A model generated the notes under the pieces. The model saw only the letters and a list, made by a program, of their open reading frames with translations. It was not told the DNA's origin and did not search any database. Positions 29,350 through 38,618 of a stretch of 64,000 bases of DNA are shown one piece after another. The position numbers were made by a program, and so were the translations under genes. Origin of the DNA: Bacillus sp. SM2101 (GTDB taxonomy: Bacteria; Bacillota; Bacilli; Bacillales; SM2101); contig NZ_JAEUFG010000009.1 in the NCBI RefSeq assembly GCF_018588585.1, positions 168,874 to 232,873 of the forward strand, written 5' to 3'. The first letter of the stretch is position 1; every line of letters begins with the position of its first letter.

Positions 29350-31098
29350 ATGAGTGTTTTTAAAGACTTGATGTGGTTTTTTAAAAAAGAAAAAAAGTCA
29401 TATATTTTTGGAATTCTCGTGTTGTGTATAGTAGCTATGCTGGAACTTGTTGCGCCTAAAGTAATTGGGATTGTTGTAGATCATATTAATGATCAGACGT
29501 TATCTATTAATCTCTTATTAAAGTGGATGTTGTTACTAATTGCGGTTACTATTATAGTTTATTTTCTCCGTTTAGTATGGAGGATGATGATTTTTGGATC
29601 TTCAGTAAAGCTGGCTAGGTTGTTACGAAACCAATTATTTGAACATTTCACAAAAATGTCTCAATCATTTTACCAAAAAAAGCGTATAGGTGACTTAATG
29701 GCACATGCTACAAATGATATTCAAGCCATTCAGCAAACAGCGGGTGCGGGAGTATTAACACTTGTCGACTCAGTAGCTACTGGTGGTTTTGTATTAATTA
29801 CGATGGCAGCCACGATTAGTTGGAAATTAACATTAATTAGTCTAATACCTTTGCCTTTTATGGCATTAGCAACCAATTTTTACGGAACATTATTGCATAA
29901 ACATTTTCATAAAGCACAGGAAGCTTTTTCTTCTTTAAACGACAAAGTTCAAGAAAGCATTAGCGGGATAAAAGTTATTAAAACTTTTGGACAAGAAAAA
30001 GAAGACAATGAGGCATTTTTTGAACAATCTGAAGACGTCGTCAAAAAGAATGTAACTGTGGCTAGGATTGATTCGCTGTTTGACCCTACTATATCTCTCA
30101 TTGTTGGACTATCTTTTCTCTTGGCAGTTGGGTTTGGCTCCAGATATGTCCTACTAGGTGAGATGACATTAGGAGAGTTAGTTTCATTTACGACGTATCT
30201 AGGTTTACTTATATGGCCTATGCTGGCTTTTGGTTGGCTGTTTAACATTGTGGAAAGAGGAAGAGCATCATATGACCGTGTGTCTAATTTATTATCTGAA
30301 AAAATCGACATTGCCGATGATTCAATAGATAGTAAGAAAATTCCTTCTGGTCATATTACCTATGATATTAATAGCTTTACGTACCCTAATGAACAGCAAA
30401 ATGTTTTACATGGAATTAAATTTAAACTACGAAAAGGAGAAACAATTGGTATTGTAGGTAAAACGGGTGCAGGTAAAACAACTCTTTTAAAGCTCCTTCT
30501 ACGAAAGTTCGATAAATATGAAGGGGAAATCTTATTTGGGGAACATCCTATTGAGAAGTATTCTTTGCATGAATTACGTAGTGCCATAGGTTATGTGCCA
30601 CAAGATCATTTTTTGTTTTCAAGTACAATAGCAGATAATATAGCCTTTGCTAAACCAGAAGCATCAATATTTGAAATACAGCATGCAGCAAAGCTAGCTC
30701 ATATTCATGAAGACATTATCGGATTTACACATGGTTATGAAACAATAGTTGGAGAAAGGGGTGTTTCATTATCAGGTGGACAAAAGCAACGGATAGCAAT
30801 TGCACGGGCCTTATTGATGGAACCAGAACTTCTTATTTTAGATGATTCTTTATCAGCCGTAGATGCGAAGACAGAGGAGAAAATTCTTTCGTCTCTAAAA
30901 GACAACCGTAACGGCAAAACAACAATGATAACATCTCATCGATTGAGTGCTATTCAACATTCAAACCTCATTATAGTTATAGATGAAGGTAGAATTATGG
31001 AACAAGGGACTCATGAACAACTAATGAATCAAGCTGGCTGGTATAAAAAGATGTATGTTACTCAGCAATTAGAAGCACTTGTTGAATTTGGAGGATAA
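29350..31098 (+). CDS. yheI: ABC exporter half, YheI/BmrC-like (degenerate ATPase)
   Basis: The 582-residue half-transporter has six membrane helices then an ATPase domain: Walker A VGKTGAGKTT, signature LSGGQKQ, Walker B LLILDDSLSAVD. The residue after the Walker B Asp is Asp instead of the catalytic Glu, the mark of the degenerate subunit in heterodimeric exporters such as BmrC/BmrD. ATG at 29350 follows GGGGG by seven bases. The partner gene begins two bases after its stop. Likely a multidrug exporter. Confidence 0.88.
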   Translation: MSVFKDLMWFFKKEKKSYIFGILVLCIVAMLELVAPKVIGIVVDHINDQTLSINLLLKWMLLLIAVTIIVYFLRLVWRMMIFGSSVKLARLLRNQLFEHFTKMSQSFYQKKRIGDLMAHATNDIQAIQQTAGAGVLTLVDSVATGGFVLITMAATISWKLTLISLIPLPFMALATNFYGTLLHKHFHKAQEAFSSLNDKVQESISGIKVIKTFGQEKEDNEAFFEQSEDVVKKNVTVARIDSLFDPTISLIVGLSFLLAVGFGSRYVLLGEMTLGELVSFTTYLGLLIWPMLAFGWLFNIVERGRASYDRVSNLLSEKIDIADDSIDSKKIPSGHITYDINSFTYPNEQQNVLHGIKFKLRKGETIGIVGKTGAGKTTLLKLLLRKFDKYEGEILFGEHPIEKYSLHELRSAIGYVPQDHFLFSSTIADNIAFAKPEASIFEIQHAAKLAHIHEDIIGFTHGYETIVGERGVSLSGGQKQRIAIARALLMEPELLILDDSLSAVDAKTEEKILSSLKDNRNGKTTMITSHRLSAIQHSNLIIVIDEGRIMEQGTHEQLMNQAGWYKKMYVTQQLEALVEFGG

Positions 31099-31100
31099 AC

Positions 31101-32888
31101 ATGGATAAATCAATTTCTGCTAAAAAGCAGCGTCAAGTGTTGTTTCGACTGCTTTCGTATACGAAAGCCCATAAAAAATCTTTTGTCATTGCATTTACTT
31201 TATTAATAACTGCAACAACAGCTGATATCATCGGTCCAATCTTAGTCAAAATATTTATTGATGACTATTTAACGCCACAAAATTTAGAATATGGACCGAT
31301 TCTATTGTTGGCAATTGGATATTTAGGTTCCATCTTGGCTAAGGTCATTATTCAATATTTCCAATTATTAAAGTTTCAGCAAATAGCACTAAAGATTATT
31401 CAGCAATTACGAATTGATGTATTTAATAAAGTGCATCAACTTGGTTTATCGTATTTCGATAAAACTCCTGATGGGAGCATTGTTTCTAGAGTAACGAATG
31501 ATACAGAAGCAATCAAAGATATGTTTGTAAGTGTGTTAGCAACTTTCGTTCAAAACGGTGTATTTTTAATTGGTATTTTCGTGGCTATGTTTTTATTAAA
31601 TGTCCAATTAGCAATTTTTTGTTTAGTCCTTATTCCAATTATCTTTCTTATTATGAAAACTTATCGTCGTTACAGTTCTAAATATTATCAAGATATGCGT
31701 GAAAAGTTGAGTCAGTTAAATGCTAAACTAAATGAATCCCTTCAAGGTATGGCAATCATTCAAGTTTTCAGACAAGAACGCAGATTAAGAGAAGAGTTTG
31801 CTCATATTAACGAAGGTCATTTTCGTGCGGGAATGAAGAATATTAAATTAGATGGTTTGTTATTACGTCCAGCTATAAACGTAGTTGCTACATTGGCATT
31901 AATCCTAGTGCTTTCTTATTTCGGGATAATTTCAATGGATGGACCTATTGAAATTGGAGTACTGTATGCATTTATTAGCTATTTAGACCGTTTTTTTGAG
32001 CCTGTTAATGAGATGATGATGAGATTATCACTTTATCAACAAGCCATTGTTTCAGCTGATAGAGTATTCAATTTAATGGATGAAAATGAACTAGCACCTG
32101 AAAGCGATAGCGATAACAATCCTTTGATCAAAGTTGGCAATATTGAGTTTAAAAATGTTAGTTTTTCTTACGATGGTAAACAAGATATCTTAAAGAACAT
32201 TTCGTTTACTGCAAAAAAAGGAGAGACAGTTGCTTTGGTTGGGCATACTGGTAGCGGGAAAAGTTCGATCATCAACCTGTTAATGAATTTTTATCAATTT
32301 AATCGAGGAGATATTCTTATTGATGGAGTATCTATTAGAAAATATAAAAATAAGGAATTAAGGTCTAGTCTTGGCCTCGTCCTTCAAGACCCATTTTTAT
32401 TCGTTGGTACGGTAGCTGATAACATCAAACTGAAAAATAATTCTATAAAAGAAGAGGATTTGAAAAAAGCTGCACAATTTGTCCAAGCTGATTCATTTAT
32501 TGATAAGCTACCGAATAAATATAATCAAGAAGTAGTTGAAAGAGGGTCAACATTTTCTAGTGGTCAACGTCAACTCATCGCTTTTGCAAGGACAATTGCA
32601 ACAAACCCAAAGGTACTTATACTTGATGAAGCAACCGCAAATATCGATACTGAAACTGAGGAAGCCATCCAAGCTGCATTATCTAAAATGAGAGAGGGTA
32701 GAACGACAATAGCAATTGCTCATCGACTTTCAACAATCCAAGACGCAGACCAAATTCTCGTTCTCCATAAAGGTGAGATTGTTGAAAGAGGTTCTCACCA
32801 AGAGCTTCTTCAATTAAAAGGCCTATACTATAAAATGTTTATTTTACAAAATGGTCAATCTGATAAATTAGAAGAAATAGTATTTTAA
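31101..32888 (+). CDS. yheH: ABC exporter half, YheH/BmrD-like (catalytic)
   Basis: The 595-residue partner has six helices and an ATPase domain with Walker A VGHTGSGKSS, Walker B VLILDEATANID (catalytic Glu present) and a non-canonical signature FSSGQRQ in place of LSGGQ. Together with the Asp in the partner this gives one working and one degenerate ATP site, as in known heterodimeric exporters. It starts two bases after the partner gene (GGAGG overlaps that gene's end), so translation is coupled. Confidence 0.88.
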   Translation: MDKSISAKKQRQVLFRLLSYTKAHKKSFVIAFTLLITATTADIIGPILVKIFIDDYLTPQNLEYGPILLLAIGYLGSILAKVIIQYFQLLKFQQIALKIIQQLRIDVFNKVHQLGLSYFDKTPDGSIVSRVTNDTEAIKDMFVSVLATFVQNGVFLIGIFVAMFLLNVQLAIFCLVLIPIIFLIMKTYRRYSSKYYQDMREKLSQLNAKLNESLQGMAIIQVFRQERRLREEFAHINEGHFRAGMKNIKLDGLLLRPAINVVATLALILVLSYFGIISMDGPIEIGVLYAFISYLDRFFEPVNEMMMRLSLYQQAIVSADRVFNLMDENELAPESDSDNNPLIKVGNIEFKNVSFSYDGKQDILKNISFTAKKGETVALVGHTGSGKSSIINLLMNFYQFNRGDILIDGVSIRKYKNKELRSSLGLVLQDPFLFVGTVADNIKLKNNSIKEEDLKKAAQFVQADSFIDKLPNKYNQEVVERGSTFSSGQRQLIAFARTIATNPKVLILDEATANIDTETEEAIQAALSKMREGRTTIAIAHRLSTIQDADQILVLHKGEIVERGSHQELLQLKGLYYKMFILQNGQSDKLEEIVF

Positions 32889-33004
32889 GGAAATCATGAA
32901 CAGAGATAGTAAGTTCGACACAAATATGTCACAATTTCAAATGAGGATTTACCTCTTTTATTTGCTAGAATATAAAGAGAATCTACTACGTAGGAGTTGT
33001 TTAA

Positions 33005-33712
33005 ATGGCTGATGTTAACATCTTTCTAGCATTTGGAGCTGGTTTTTTATCTTTTATATCGCCTTGTTGTTTGCCATTATATCCAGCATTCTTATCATAT
33101 ATCACCGGTGTTTCTGTTGGAGAATTGAAAGATGAAAATACCAAATTAGCAAAAAGAAGCTTATTACATACAATATTTTTTCTACTTGGTTTTTCAGTAA
33201 TCTTTGTTGCGATAGGATTTGGTACATCATTTATTGGAGAATTTTTTATTAACTACAAAGATTTAATAAGGCAAATTGGTGCCATATTAATTGTTTTCTT
33301 TGGTCTAGTTATAATTGGAGTCTTTAAACCTAAATTTATGATGAAAGACGTAAAGCTCGAATTTAAAAATCGTCCATCTGGTTATGTAGGATCTTCTTTA
33401 ATTGGTATGGCATTCGCAGCAGGTTGGACACCTTGTACTGGTCCAATCCTTTCAAGTGTATTAGTGCTAGCTGCAGCCAATCCCGGTTCAGGAGTAATAT
33501 ACATGACTGCGTACTCTTTAGGTTTTTCAATACCATTTTTAATCCTATCCCTTTTCATAGGAAAAATGCACTGGATACGCAAACATAATGTAACCATTAT
33601 GAAAATTGGTGGATTTATAATGATAGTCTTTGGAATTATGTTGTTTTTTGACTTAATGACGAAAATAACGATTTATCTTACGCCATTTTTTGGTGGTTTT
33701 ACAGGGTTTTAA
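33005..33712 (+). CDS. ccdA: Cytochrome c biogenesis protein CcdA
   Basis: The 235-residue membrane protein has six segments and the two redox cysteines typical of CcdA/DsbD-like electron carriers ([10 protein letters not shown] near residue 22 and [11 protein letters not shown] near 140). CcdA passes electrons from thioredoxin across the membrane to keep apocytochrome c and spore thiol proteins reduced. TAGGAG precedes the ATG. Followed by yneI and ccdC as in B. subtilis. Confidence 0.95.
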   Translation: MADVNIFLAFGAGFLSFISPCCLPLYPAFLSYITGVSVGELKDENTKLAKRSLLHTIFFLLGFSVIFVAIGFGTSFIGEFFINYKDLIRQIGAILIVFFGLVIIGVFKPKFMMKDVKLEFKNRPSGYVGSSLIGMAFAAGWTPCTGPILSSVLVLAAANPGSGVIYMTAYSLGFSIPFLILSLFIGKMHWIRKHNVTIMKIGGFIMIVFGIMLFFDLMTKITIYLTPFFGGFTGF

Positions 33713-33726
33713 CTTAAGAGGAGTGA

Positions 33727-33755
33727 CGGGGACTTTTGTTCCCGTTAATTTTTTA
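33727..33755 (+). terminator. Terminator of ccdA
   Basis: ACGGGGA / TCCCGT hairpin followed by a T-rich run. Confidence 0.65.
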
Positions 33756-33890
33756 GACGGTCATTTTATAATAAATGAGGACTTTCATATCACAACAAAA
33801 GTATTGAAAAAATTGTGATTTTTCGATAAAGTATATGATGTTACGACTTTTTGACTATAGAGCTATTAGAGTCGAGGGGAGAAGAATTGT

Positions 33891-34247
33891 ATGGCAAGAG
33901 TATTAATTGTTGATGATGCGAAATTTATGCGTATGACACTTGGAAACATAGTAAAGAAAGCACACCACGAAGTCGTTGGTGAAGGTGAAAACGGGAATGA
34001 AGCGATTAAATTATACGATGAATTACAACCTGATTTGGTAACTATGGATATAACAATGCCTGGTATGGGTGGAATTGATGCAGTTAAAGGAATTAGACAA
34101 AAATATCCACATGCAAAAATTATTATGTGTTCAGCGATGGGACAACAAAAAATGGTTGTTGAAGCAATAGAAGCAGGTGCAAAAGATTTTATTGTTAAAC
34201 CGTTCGATGAGGGTCGTGTAATAGAAGCTATTAATCGAGTTATTTAA
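33891..34247 (+). CDS. yneI: CheY-like response regulator YneI (CcdB)
   Basis: A 118-residue stand-alone receiver domain: acidic pair VDDAKFMR, phospho-acceptor Asp53 in LVTMDITMPG, and the conserved Lys in DFIVKPFDE. No output domain. In B. subtilis it lies between ccdA and ccdC and is called CcdB, though cytochrome c synthesis does not need it. GAGGGGAG precedes the ATG. Confidence 0.93.
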   Translation: MARVLIVDDAKFMRMTLGNIVKKAHHEVVGEGENGNEAIKLYDELQPDLVTMDITMPGMGGIDAVKGIRQKYPHAKIIMCSAMGQQKMVVEAIEAGAKDFIVKPFDEGRVIEAINRVI

Positions 34248-34658
34248 GTCGATAAAATGTTTAGGTTTCTGTTGACGTAATTTGGTAATAAGGAATTAAC
34301 GACACTATCCCTAAAGTTCATGCTTTTCTTCTTTACAACTAAGCTCCATTCAGAAAAGTTTTTGCTATTATTCATAAAATTTGAGCAGTTGGTCTTAAGA
34401 GTGGCATAAATGCTACGAGCGATTGATATAATCGTGTTAGCTCTAAGGATGTAAAGTCGCGGAAATCACCTAATTTAAAGACGATAGCATAGAACCTCAT
34501 TTTGATGTTCTAGACGATCGCAACATAAGTTAAAAAAAGCTAATGTAAAAAACCATTTAAGAAAAGACTTAAATGGTTTTTTTATTTATCTACTATCGTT
34601 TATAATGATGATTACGTATAATAAACTTTATAGATAAATAAGCAAAGGATTGATTTGA
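34248..34658. other. Intergenic region with terminator and degenerate repeat
   Basis: Nothing coding. A strong terminator lies at 34545-34583; the stretch near 34385-34470 (AAGAGTGGCATAAATGCTACG) looks like a decayed repeat copy. Confidence 0.4.
34545..34583 (+). terminator. Strong terminator before ccdC
   Basis: AAAAAACCATTTAA / TTAAATGGTTTTTTT with an eight-base loop. It separates yneI from ccdC. Confidence 0.85.
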
Positions 34659-35135
34659 TTGATTTACGCTTCATCAATAGTTGCAATTTTAATGGCGATT
34701 GCTGTCATCTTAATTAGAATGAAAGCGGCCAAGAAACCTACGAATGTTAAAAAAATAGTATTACCACCAATATTTATGAGCACGGGGGCATTGATGTTTA
34801 TCCATCCGATGTTTCGTGTTTCTTCAGCTGAATTGATAGAAGCATTGACGGTCGGGGCTCTCTTTTCAATACTTTTAATTAAGACTTCTAAGTTTGAAGT
34901 GAGAGGGGAAGATATATATTTAAAGAGATCAAAAGCTTTTGTATTCATTTTAATAGGGCTACTTATCATAAGAATCATCTTTAAATCATACTTAAGCACA
35001 CAAATTAACTATGCTGAGTTAAGTGGTATGTTTTGGATTTTAGCTTTTGGCATGATTGTACCTTGGCGTATTGCAATGTATTTTCAATATAGAAAGATTT
35101 ATACATCAAGGTTAGCCACGAACGAATCGTTATAA
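34659..35135 (+). CDS. ccdC: Cytochrome c biogenesis protein CcdC
   Basis: A 158-residue membrane protein with four or five segments and the family stretch KKIVLPPIFMSTGALMFIHPMFR. CcdC (YneJ) belongs to the ccd group of B. subtilis, with no clear biochemical role. The TTG start at 34659 follows AAAGGA. It converges on yneK. Confidence 0.9.
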   Translation: MIYASSIVAILMAIAVILIRMKAAKKPTNVKKIVLPPIFMSTGALMFIHPMFRVSSAELIEALTVGALFSILLIKTSKFEVRGEDIYLKRSKAFVFILIGLLIIRIIFKSYLSTQINYAELSGMFWILAFGMIVPWRIAMYFQYRKIYTSRLATNESL

Positions 35136-35285
35136 ACTTGCAAATTTTGAAGAGCTTTTAGCATAGGTCTTGTCAAAAACGGTTACCAAAATAGAATCGA
35201 TTTTGATGAAATTAGTGATGATAAGGTGCATAAAGCACCGTTTACTCTTAATATGAAAACAACAAACAATGATAGCAAACGTAAA

Positions 35286-35350
35286 AATAGGCTGTTCTCA
35301 ATTAAAATGACCTTTAAAGGGAGCACTTTAATTGAGTCAGCCTATTTTAA
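35286..35350. terminator. Long bidirectional hairpin between ccdC and yneK
   Basis: AATAGGCTG(tt)CTCAATTAAA pairs with TTTAATTGAG(t)CAGCCTATT around a 20-base loop. Its AGGCTG tip resembles the end of the interspersed repeat. Confidence 0.65.
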
Positions 35351-35354
35351 TGTG

Positions 35355-35789
35355 TTAAAAAAAACTTTCGTACGGTGTTAGATCAATTTGTTTTTCTCGT
35401 AATGTGCGAACTAAAAATTTATGATCTCTCTTAGGTGTTGCTAAAATATACCCCTTAATGACTAGACTTTGTGTAATTGAGTTTGCTTTTTCCTCTAATG
35501 CTATTTCACCAATTTTCCCTGCAATCTTTTGGCGGGCAACATCCCTAAAAAGTTCAGGTACTGGCTTAACTAATTCTTCTAATAAAGCTTTTTGGTCATC
35601 AGGCCACAAGTGATACGTTTTTTCAATATAATAATCTTGCCAATCCAATTCGGATTTACCATCCTCTTTCGGAAGTCTTTTGAAGAATTTGCGGAACATG
35701 AAATAGCCTCCGATTGCAAACATGCCAATAAGAAAAACAACCCAAAACAGAATAAACCATAAAAACCAACCAGTTAACATCTTTTTCAC
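35355..35789 (-). CDS. yneK: YneK, DUF2621 family
   Basis: A 144-residue protein with one N-terminal membrane segment (about 10-31) and a cytoplasmic domain containing LDWQDYYIEKTYHLWPDDQKALLEELV. The family occurs beside the ccd genes in Bacillus and has no known role. GAGGTG precedes the ATG. Confidence 0.9.
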   Translation of the reverse strand: MKKMLTGWFLWFILFWVVFLIGMFAIGGYFMFRKFFKRLPKEDGKSELDWQDYYIEKTYHLWPDDQKALLEELVKPVPELFRDVARQKIAGKIGEIALEEKANSITQSLVIKGYILATPKRDHKFLVRTLREKQIDLTPYESFF

Positions 35790-36264
35790 CTCAAAAAATT
35801 CTCACGTTCATAACATCAAAATTAATATTATTATTGTTTGAGCTATAAAGCAACAAATTCTATGAAAATGTTTTAAATAACATTTCGACATTAATTGTAA
35901 CAATTTTCGTACATTAAAATATAAAGTATATGTTAAACGTATACCTGATTATATAAATTAATGGGAGAAGCATCCTTGTGGCAAGATCTATATGTATAGT
36001 GTTTTCTCTTTGATTGTGTTGTTTTGAATTTTCTACTATTAAAACGATGGATTTAGAAGTAAAAAGAACAAAGTTTATAAAAAGAGCAAAAAGAAAAGTT
36101 CCGCAAAAACTTGTTTTTTCCATTGTTATTGATAAAGAGGAATACATAACATGGGAAAATCTATACATACTGTTCTCGTGTCTCATCTAAAATATTACAG
36201 TGTAGATCTTTGAGAGGAACAAGAAATAACTACTTGTATAGCAGTTATTTCTCATATATATGAT
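35790..36264. other. Intergenic region, no convincing gene
   Basis: A 90-codon open frame on the minus strand at 35914-36186 lacks a ribosome binding site and reads like chance translation of AT-rich DNA. Nothing else seen. Confidence 0.45.
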
Positions 36265-36471
36265 TTAAACGATACAATAACGGTATGAATTTTTAATATG
36301 TTTTGTAAAATATCCATTTTTTGAAGATGCTGCCATAAAGTTTCTGTATACTTCGCTGGGAACTTCGTAGTAGTCACAAGTAATATATTTAAATTTAAGC
36401 CTTAAAATCATCCCGTTGTTATCATATCCCACTGCTTCAATTTTTGATGAGTTTATTGCTTGTAGCTGCAT
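36265..36471 (-). CDS. KTSC domain protein
   Basis: A 68-residue protein with the KTSC pattern: SSKIEAVGYDNNGMILRLKFK near the start, YYEVPSEVYRNFMAASSKNGYFTKHIK in the second half. The family, named after a Lys-Thr-Ser-Cys end seen in some members, is of unknown function and common on mobile elements. GAGGTGAT precedes the ATG. Confidence 0.8.
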   Translation of the reverse strand: MQLQAINSSKIEAVGYDNNGMILRLKFKYITCDYYEVPSEVYRNFMAASSKNGYFTKHIKNSYRYCIV

Positions 36472-37157
36472 GATATCACCTCTTTACAGAATATACATAA
36501 TAAATAAAAATTGTGTTACTTTAGATGTAAAATGGTAACTGATGCAGTTTATAAGTCATATATATTTTAAGCACTCTATTTGTCGTTTGCTGCACTGATT
36601 CTCAAAGCTAGAATGTAGTTTTTCAAAAAAATGTATTATAGGCTATGTTTGTTTATAGAGAAAAGCAAAATGAAACAATAACAGCTCATGGGAGGGGAGA
36701 TTAGATTGAAGTTATTTAAAGAACAGCGTCATCTATGTAATGTAAAATATACACAAATGTTGACTATAAATTAAGATATTTACCCAGTTTAATACTAAAG
36801 TGCAAACAATATAAAAGGAACTATCATTTCGACCACGTCAGATTTGTAGAAGATTGAAAACGACGAAATTAGCACGCATTAAGTTCTAACGGTATCAATC
36901 AATCAGCACAAGGACCTCACACCTGTCTAAAAATAAGCTCAATAGCGTCATACAGTTCGAATGAGAAATGGTTAGAGGAGGTGTGTATGAGTCATACGAT
37001 GACCAAAAAGAAATTGTGTGGGTAAGGAGGTATTCTGAATGGAGAACGGTTGGAGGTACGGTGTATTAAACACCAAATGTTGACGATGCATATCAGATCT
37101 TGGAGAATAAGAAGTAGGTAAGCGGGGAACTTTACTCCTCAATCAGTGAAAACCTCC
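36472..37157. other. Decayed coding remnants, plus strand
   Basis: No intact gene. A 22-codon frame with a strong ribosome binding site starts at TTG 36705. Near 37039-37150 shifted frames read MENGWRYGVLN, then DDAYQILENKK, then GELYSSISENLPKLTPF; the last resembles GEYYGTIGEYLRKKAPF near 40110-40155. This suggests the decayed end of a duplicated gene running into the terminator at 37158. Confidence 0.4.
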
Positions 37158-37196
37158 CCAAATTAACCCCGTTCGTAATGAGCGGGGTTAATTTGG
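37158..37196. terminator. Terminator of beta-propeller gene 1
   Basis: Arms of 17 bases (CCAAATTAACCCCGTTC and complement with one G-T pair) around a five-base loop. It overlaps the end of the minus-strand propeller gene. Confidence 0.75.
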
Positions 37197-38264
37197 CGTG
37201 AAGGCGATAGCAGCTGGGTTCGTATCAACGTCAACGGTTGCGATTACAGTATGGTTTTTTACGTCTATTACTGATACAGTTCCATCGATGTCATTTCCCA
37301 CGTATGCTAATTTTCCATTTGGCGTGAAAGCGACAAAACGTTGAGGTTGATCATTATTGCCCACTTGAATAATAGTGATAACCGAGTGTGTTTTTATGTC
37401 AATAACTGTGACAATATTTCTGTTCCTAGTAACTACATAAGCCAGTTTTCCGTCAGGTGTAATATCGATGCTGTTCGGCGCATCTCCGGTACCAGCAATA
37501 GAAATTGTTTTAATAACAGAATGAGTTTTTACATCAATGACAGAAACTGAACCCACACCATTTGGATTTGAATTTACAACATATGCGAGTTTCCCATCAG
37601 GAGTAAAAGCTACTTTGATAGGTGCTATTCCAACTACAACAGTAGCTATGACCGAGTGTGTTTTTACATCAATAACCGATACGTTTTCGGAAAATCGGTT
37701 CGTTACGTAGGCAAGTTGTCCATCTGGTGTTATCTCGATAGAATTCGGTCTGTTATCTACTGGCACAGTTGCAATAACCGAGTGTGTTTTTGTATCAATG
37801 ATAGACACACTACCTGGTGTAAAGTCATTAAGAACATAAGCGAGTTTTCCGTCTGGAGTAAAGACAAAATCATCTGGTACCATATCTGCCTGTATAGTAG
37901 CTATGACAGAGTGTGTTTTTACATCTATGGCAGTTACGATATTTCCTCCACTTACAGTTGCATATGCGAGTTTTCCATCCGGTGTAAAGGAAATTGCATT
38001 TTGTGGGACAAACCCTATATTACTTCCTATTTGCACGGTTGCAATAACTGAATGTGTCTTCGTATCAACGACAGATACTAAACTAATATTATCTATGTTA
38101 TCTAAAATTAACACATAGGCGATCTTTCCGTCTGGAGTAATAGCGATATTAGCATTAGCTGGAAAATTTATAGAAGGAATGGTTGCGATTACGGAGTGAG
38201 TTTTAGTGTCTATAACAGTTACATTTTCATTCTGTGACATACTCACAACATAAGCCAGTACCAT
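37188..38264 (-). CDS. YVTN-type beta-propeller protein 1
   Basis: A 358-residue protein made of eight repeats of about 43 residues built on VSVIDxKTHSVIATVxVG...ITPDGKLAYVxN. The first strand (MVLAYVV) and the last repeat (VAIAFTPN) together close the ring, as in an eight-bladed or similar propeller. No signal peptide or anchor is visible. Propellers of this type usually bind partners or ligands; function unknown. Start at 38264 follows AAGGAGGTCGGTAC; an upstream ATG at 38408 would add a region with no match to the other two copies. Head to head with copy 2. Confidence 0.85.
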   Translation of the reverse strand: MVLAYVVSMSQNENVTVIDTKTHSVIATIPSINFPANANIAITPDGKIAYVLILDNIDNISLVSVVDTKTHSVIATVQIGSNIGFVPQNAISFTPDGKLAYATVSGGNIVTAIDVKTHSVIATIQADMVPDDFVFTPDGKLAYVLNDFTPGSVSIIDTKTHSVIATVPVDNRPNSIEITPDGQLAYVTNRFSENVSVIDVKTHSVIATVVVGIAPIKVAFTPDGKLAYVVNSNPNGVGSVSVIDVKTHSVIKTISIAGTGDAPNSIDITPDGKLAYVVTRNRNIVTVIDIKTHSVITIIQVGNNDQPQRFVAFTPNGKLAYVGNDIDGTVSVIDVKNHTVIATVDVDTNPAAIAFTPN

Positions 38265-38280
38265 CGTACCGACCTCCTTA
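38251..38280. repeat. Inverted repeat at start of propeller gene 1
   Basis: Complement of the segment at 38587-38618, with a two-base difference: ribosome binding site, spacer and first codons are shared. Confidence 0.7.
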
Positions 38281-38586
38281 TATACGTTTTGTTTCAGTGT
38301 ATGCGTAATTTCATCCGTTAGAATAAAAAGCCCCGTTCTTATTGAGCGGGGTAAATTGCTTATATAGCAAGGTGAAGCATTCTCTCTCGATCTTTTTCGC
38401 GTGCTCAATCACATTTTAACCGCATTCTTAGCCCACTCATTCACAAAGTTGTCTGAGCCATTGGCTATGATGAAGTTTAGGATTAATTGGGCTTTAGTAG
38501 ACTTAAACCGTTTATGTATAGGCTCCTTTACGGATTCAAAAAATCACTTTGATCTTTAAGTTAGCATACATTGGTAAAAACGATTG
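38265..38586. other. Divergent region between propellers 1 and 2 with integrase-tail remnant
   Basis: Carries a hairpin CCCCGTTC / GAGCGGGG at 38331-38351 and, on the minus strand from 38540 to 38412, a frame reading EPIHKRFKSTKAQ then NGSDNFVNEWAKNAVKM and stop. EPIHKRFK matches EPVHKRFK near the end of the truncated recombinase at 41496-41921, so part of that gene was copied here. Confidence 0.55.
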
Positions 38587-38618
38587 TAAGGAGGTCGGTA
38601 CGCTATGGTACTGGCTTA
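38587..38618. repeat. Inverted repeat at start of propeller gene 2
   Basis: TAAGGAGGTCGGTACG, two extra bases, then ATGGTACTGGCTTA; the inverted partner is at 38251-38280. Confidence 0.7.

Noticed and set aside
35914..36186. 90-codon minus-strand frame
   Set aside because: No ribosome binding site, composition like random AT-rich translation, no domain.
37341..38118. Plus-strand frames opposite propeller 1
   Set aside because: They mirror the repeated coding strand and contain odd Cys/Asn/Tyr-rich translations; typical antisense shadows.
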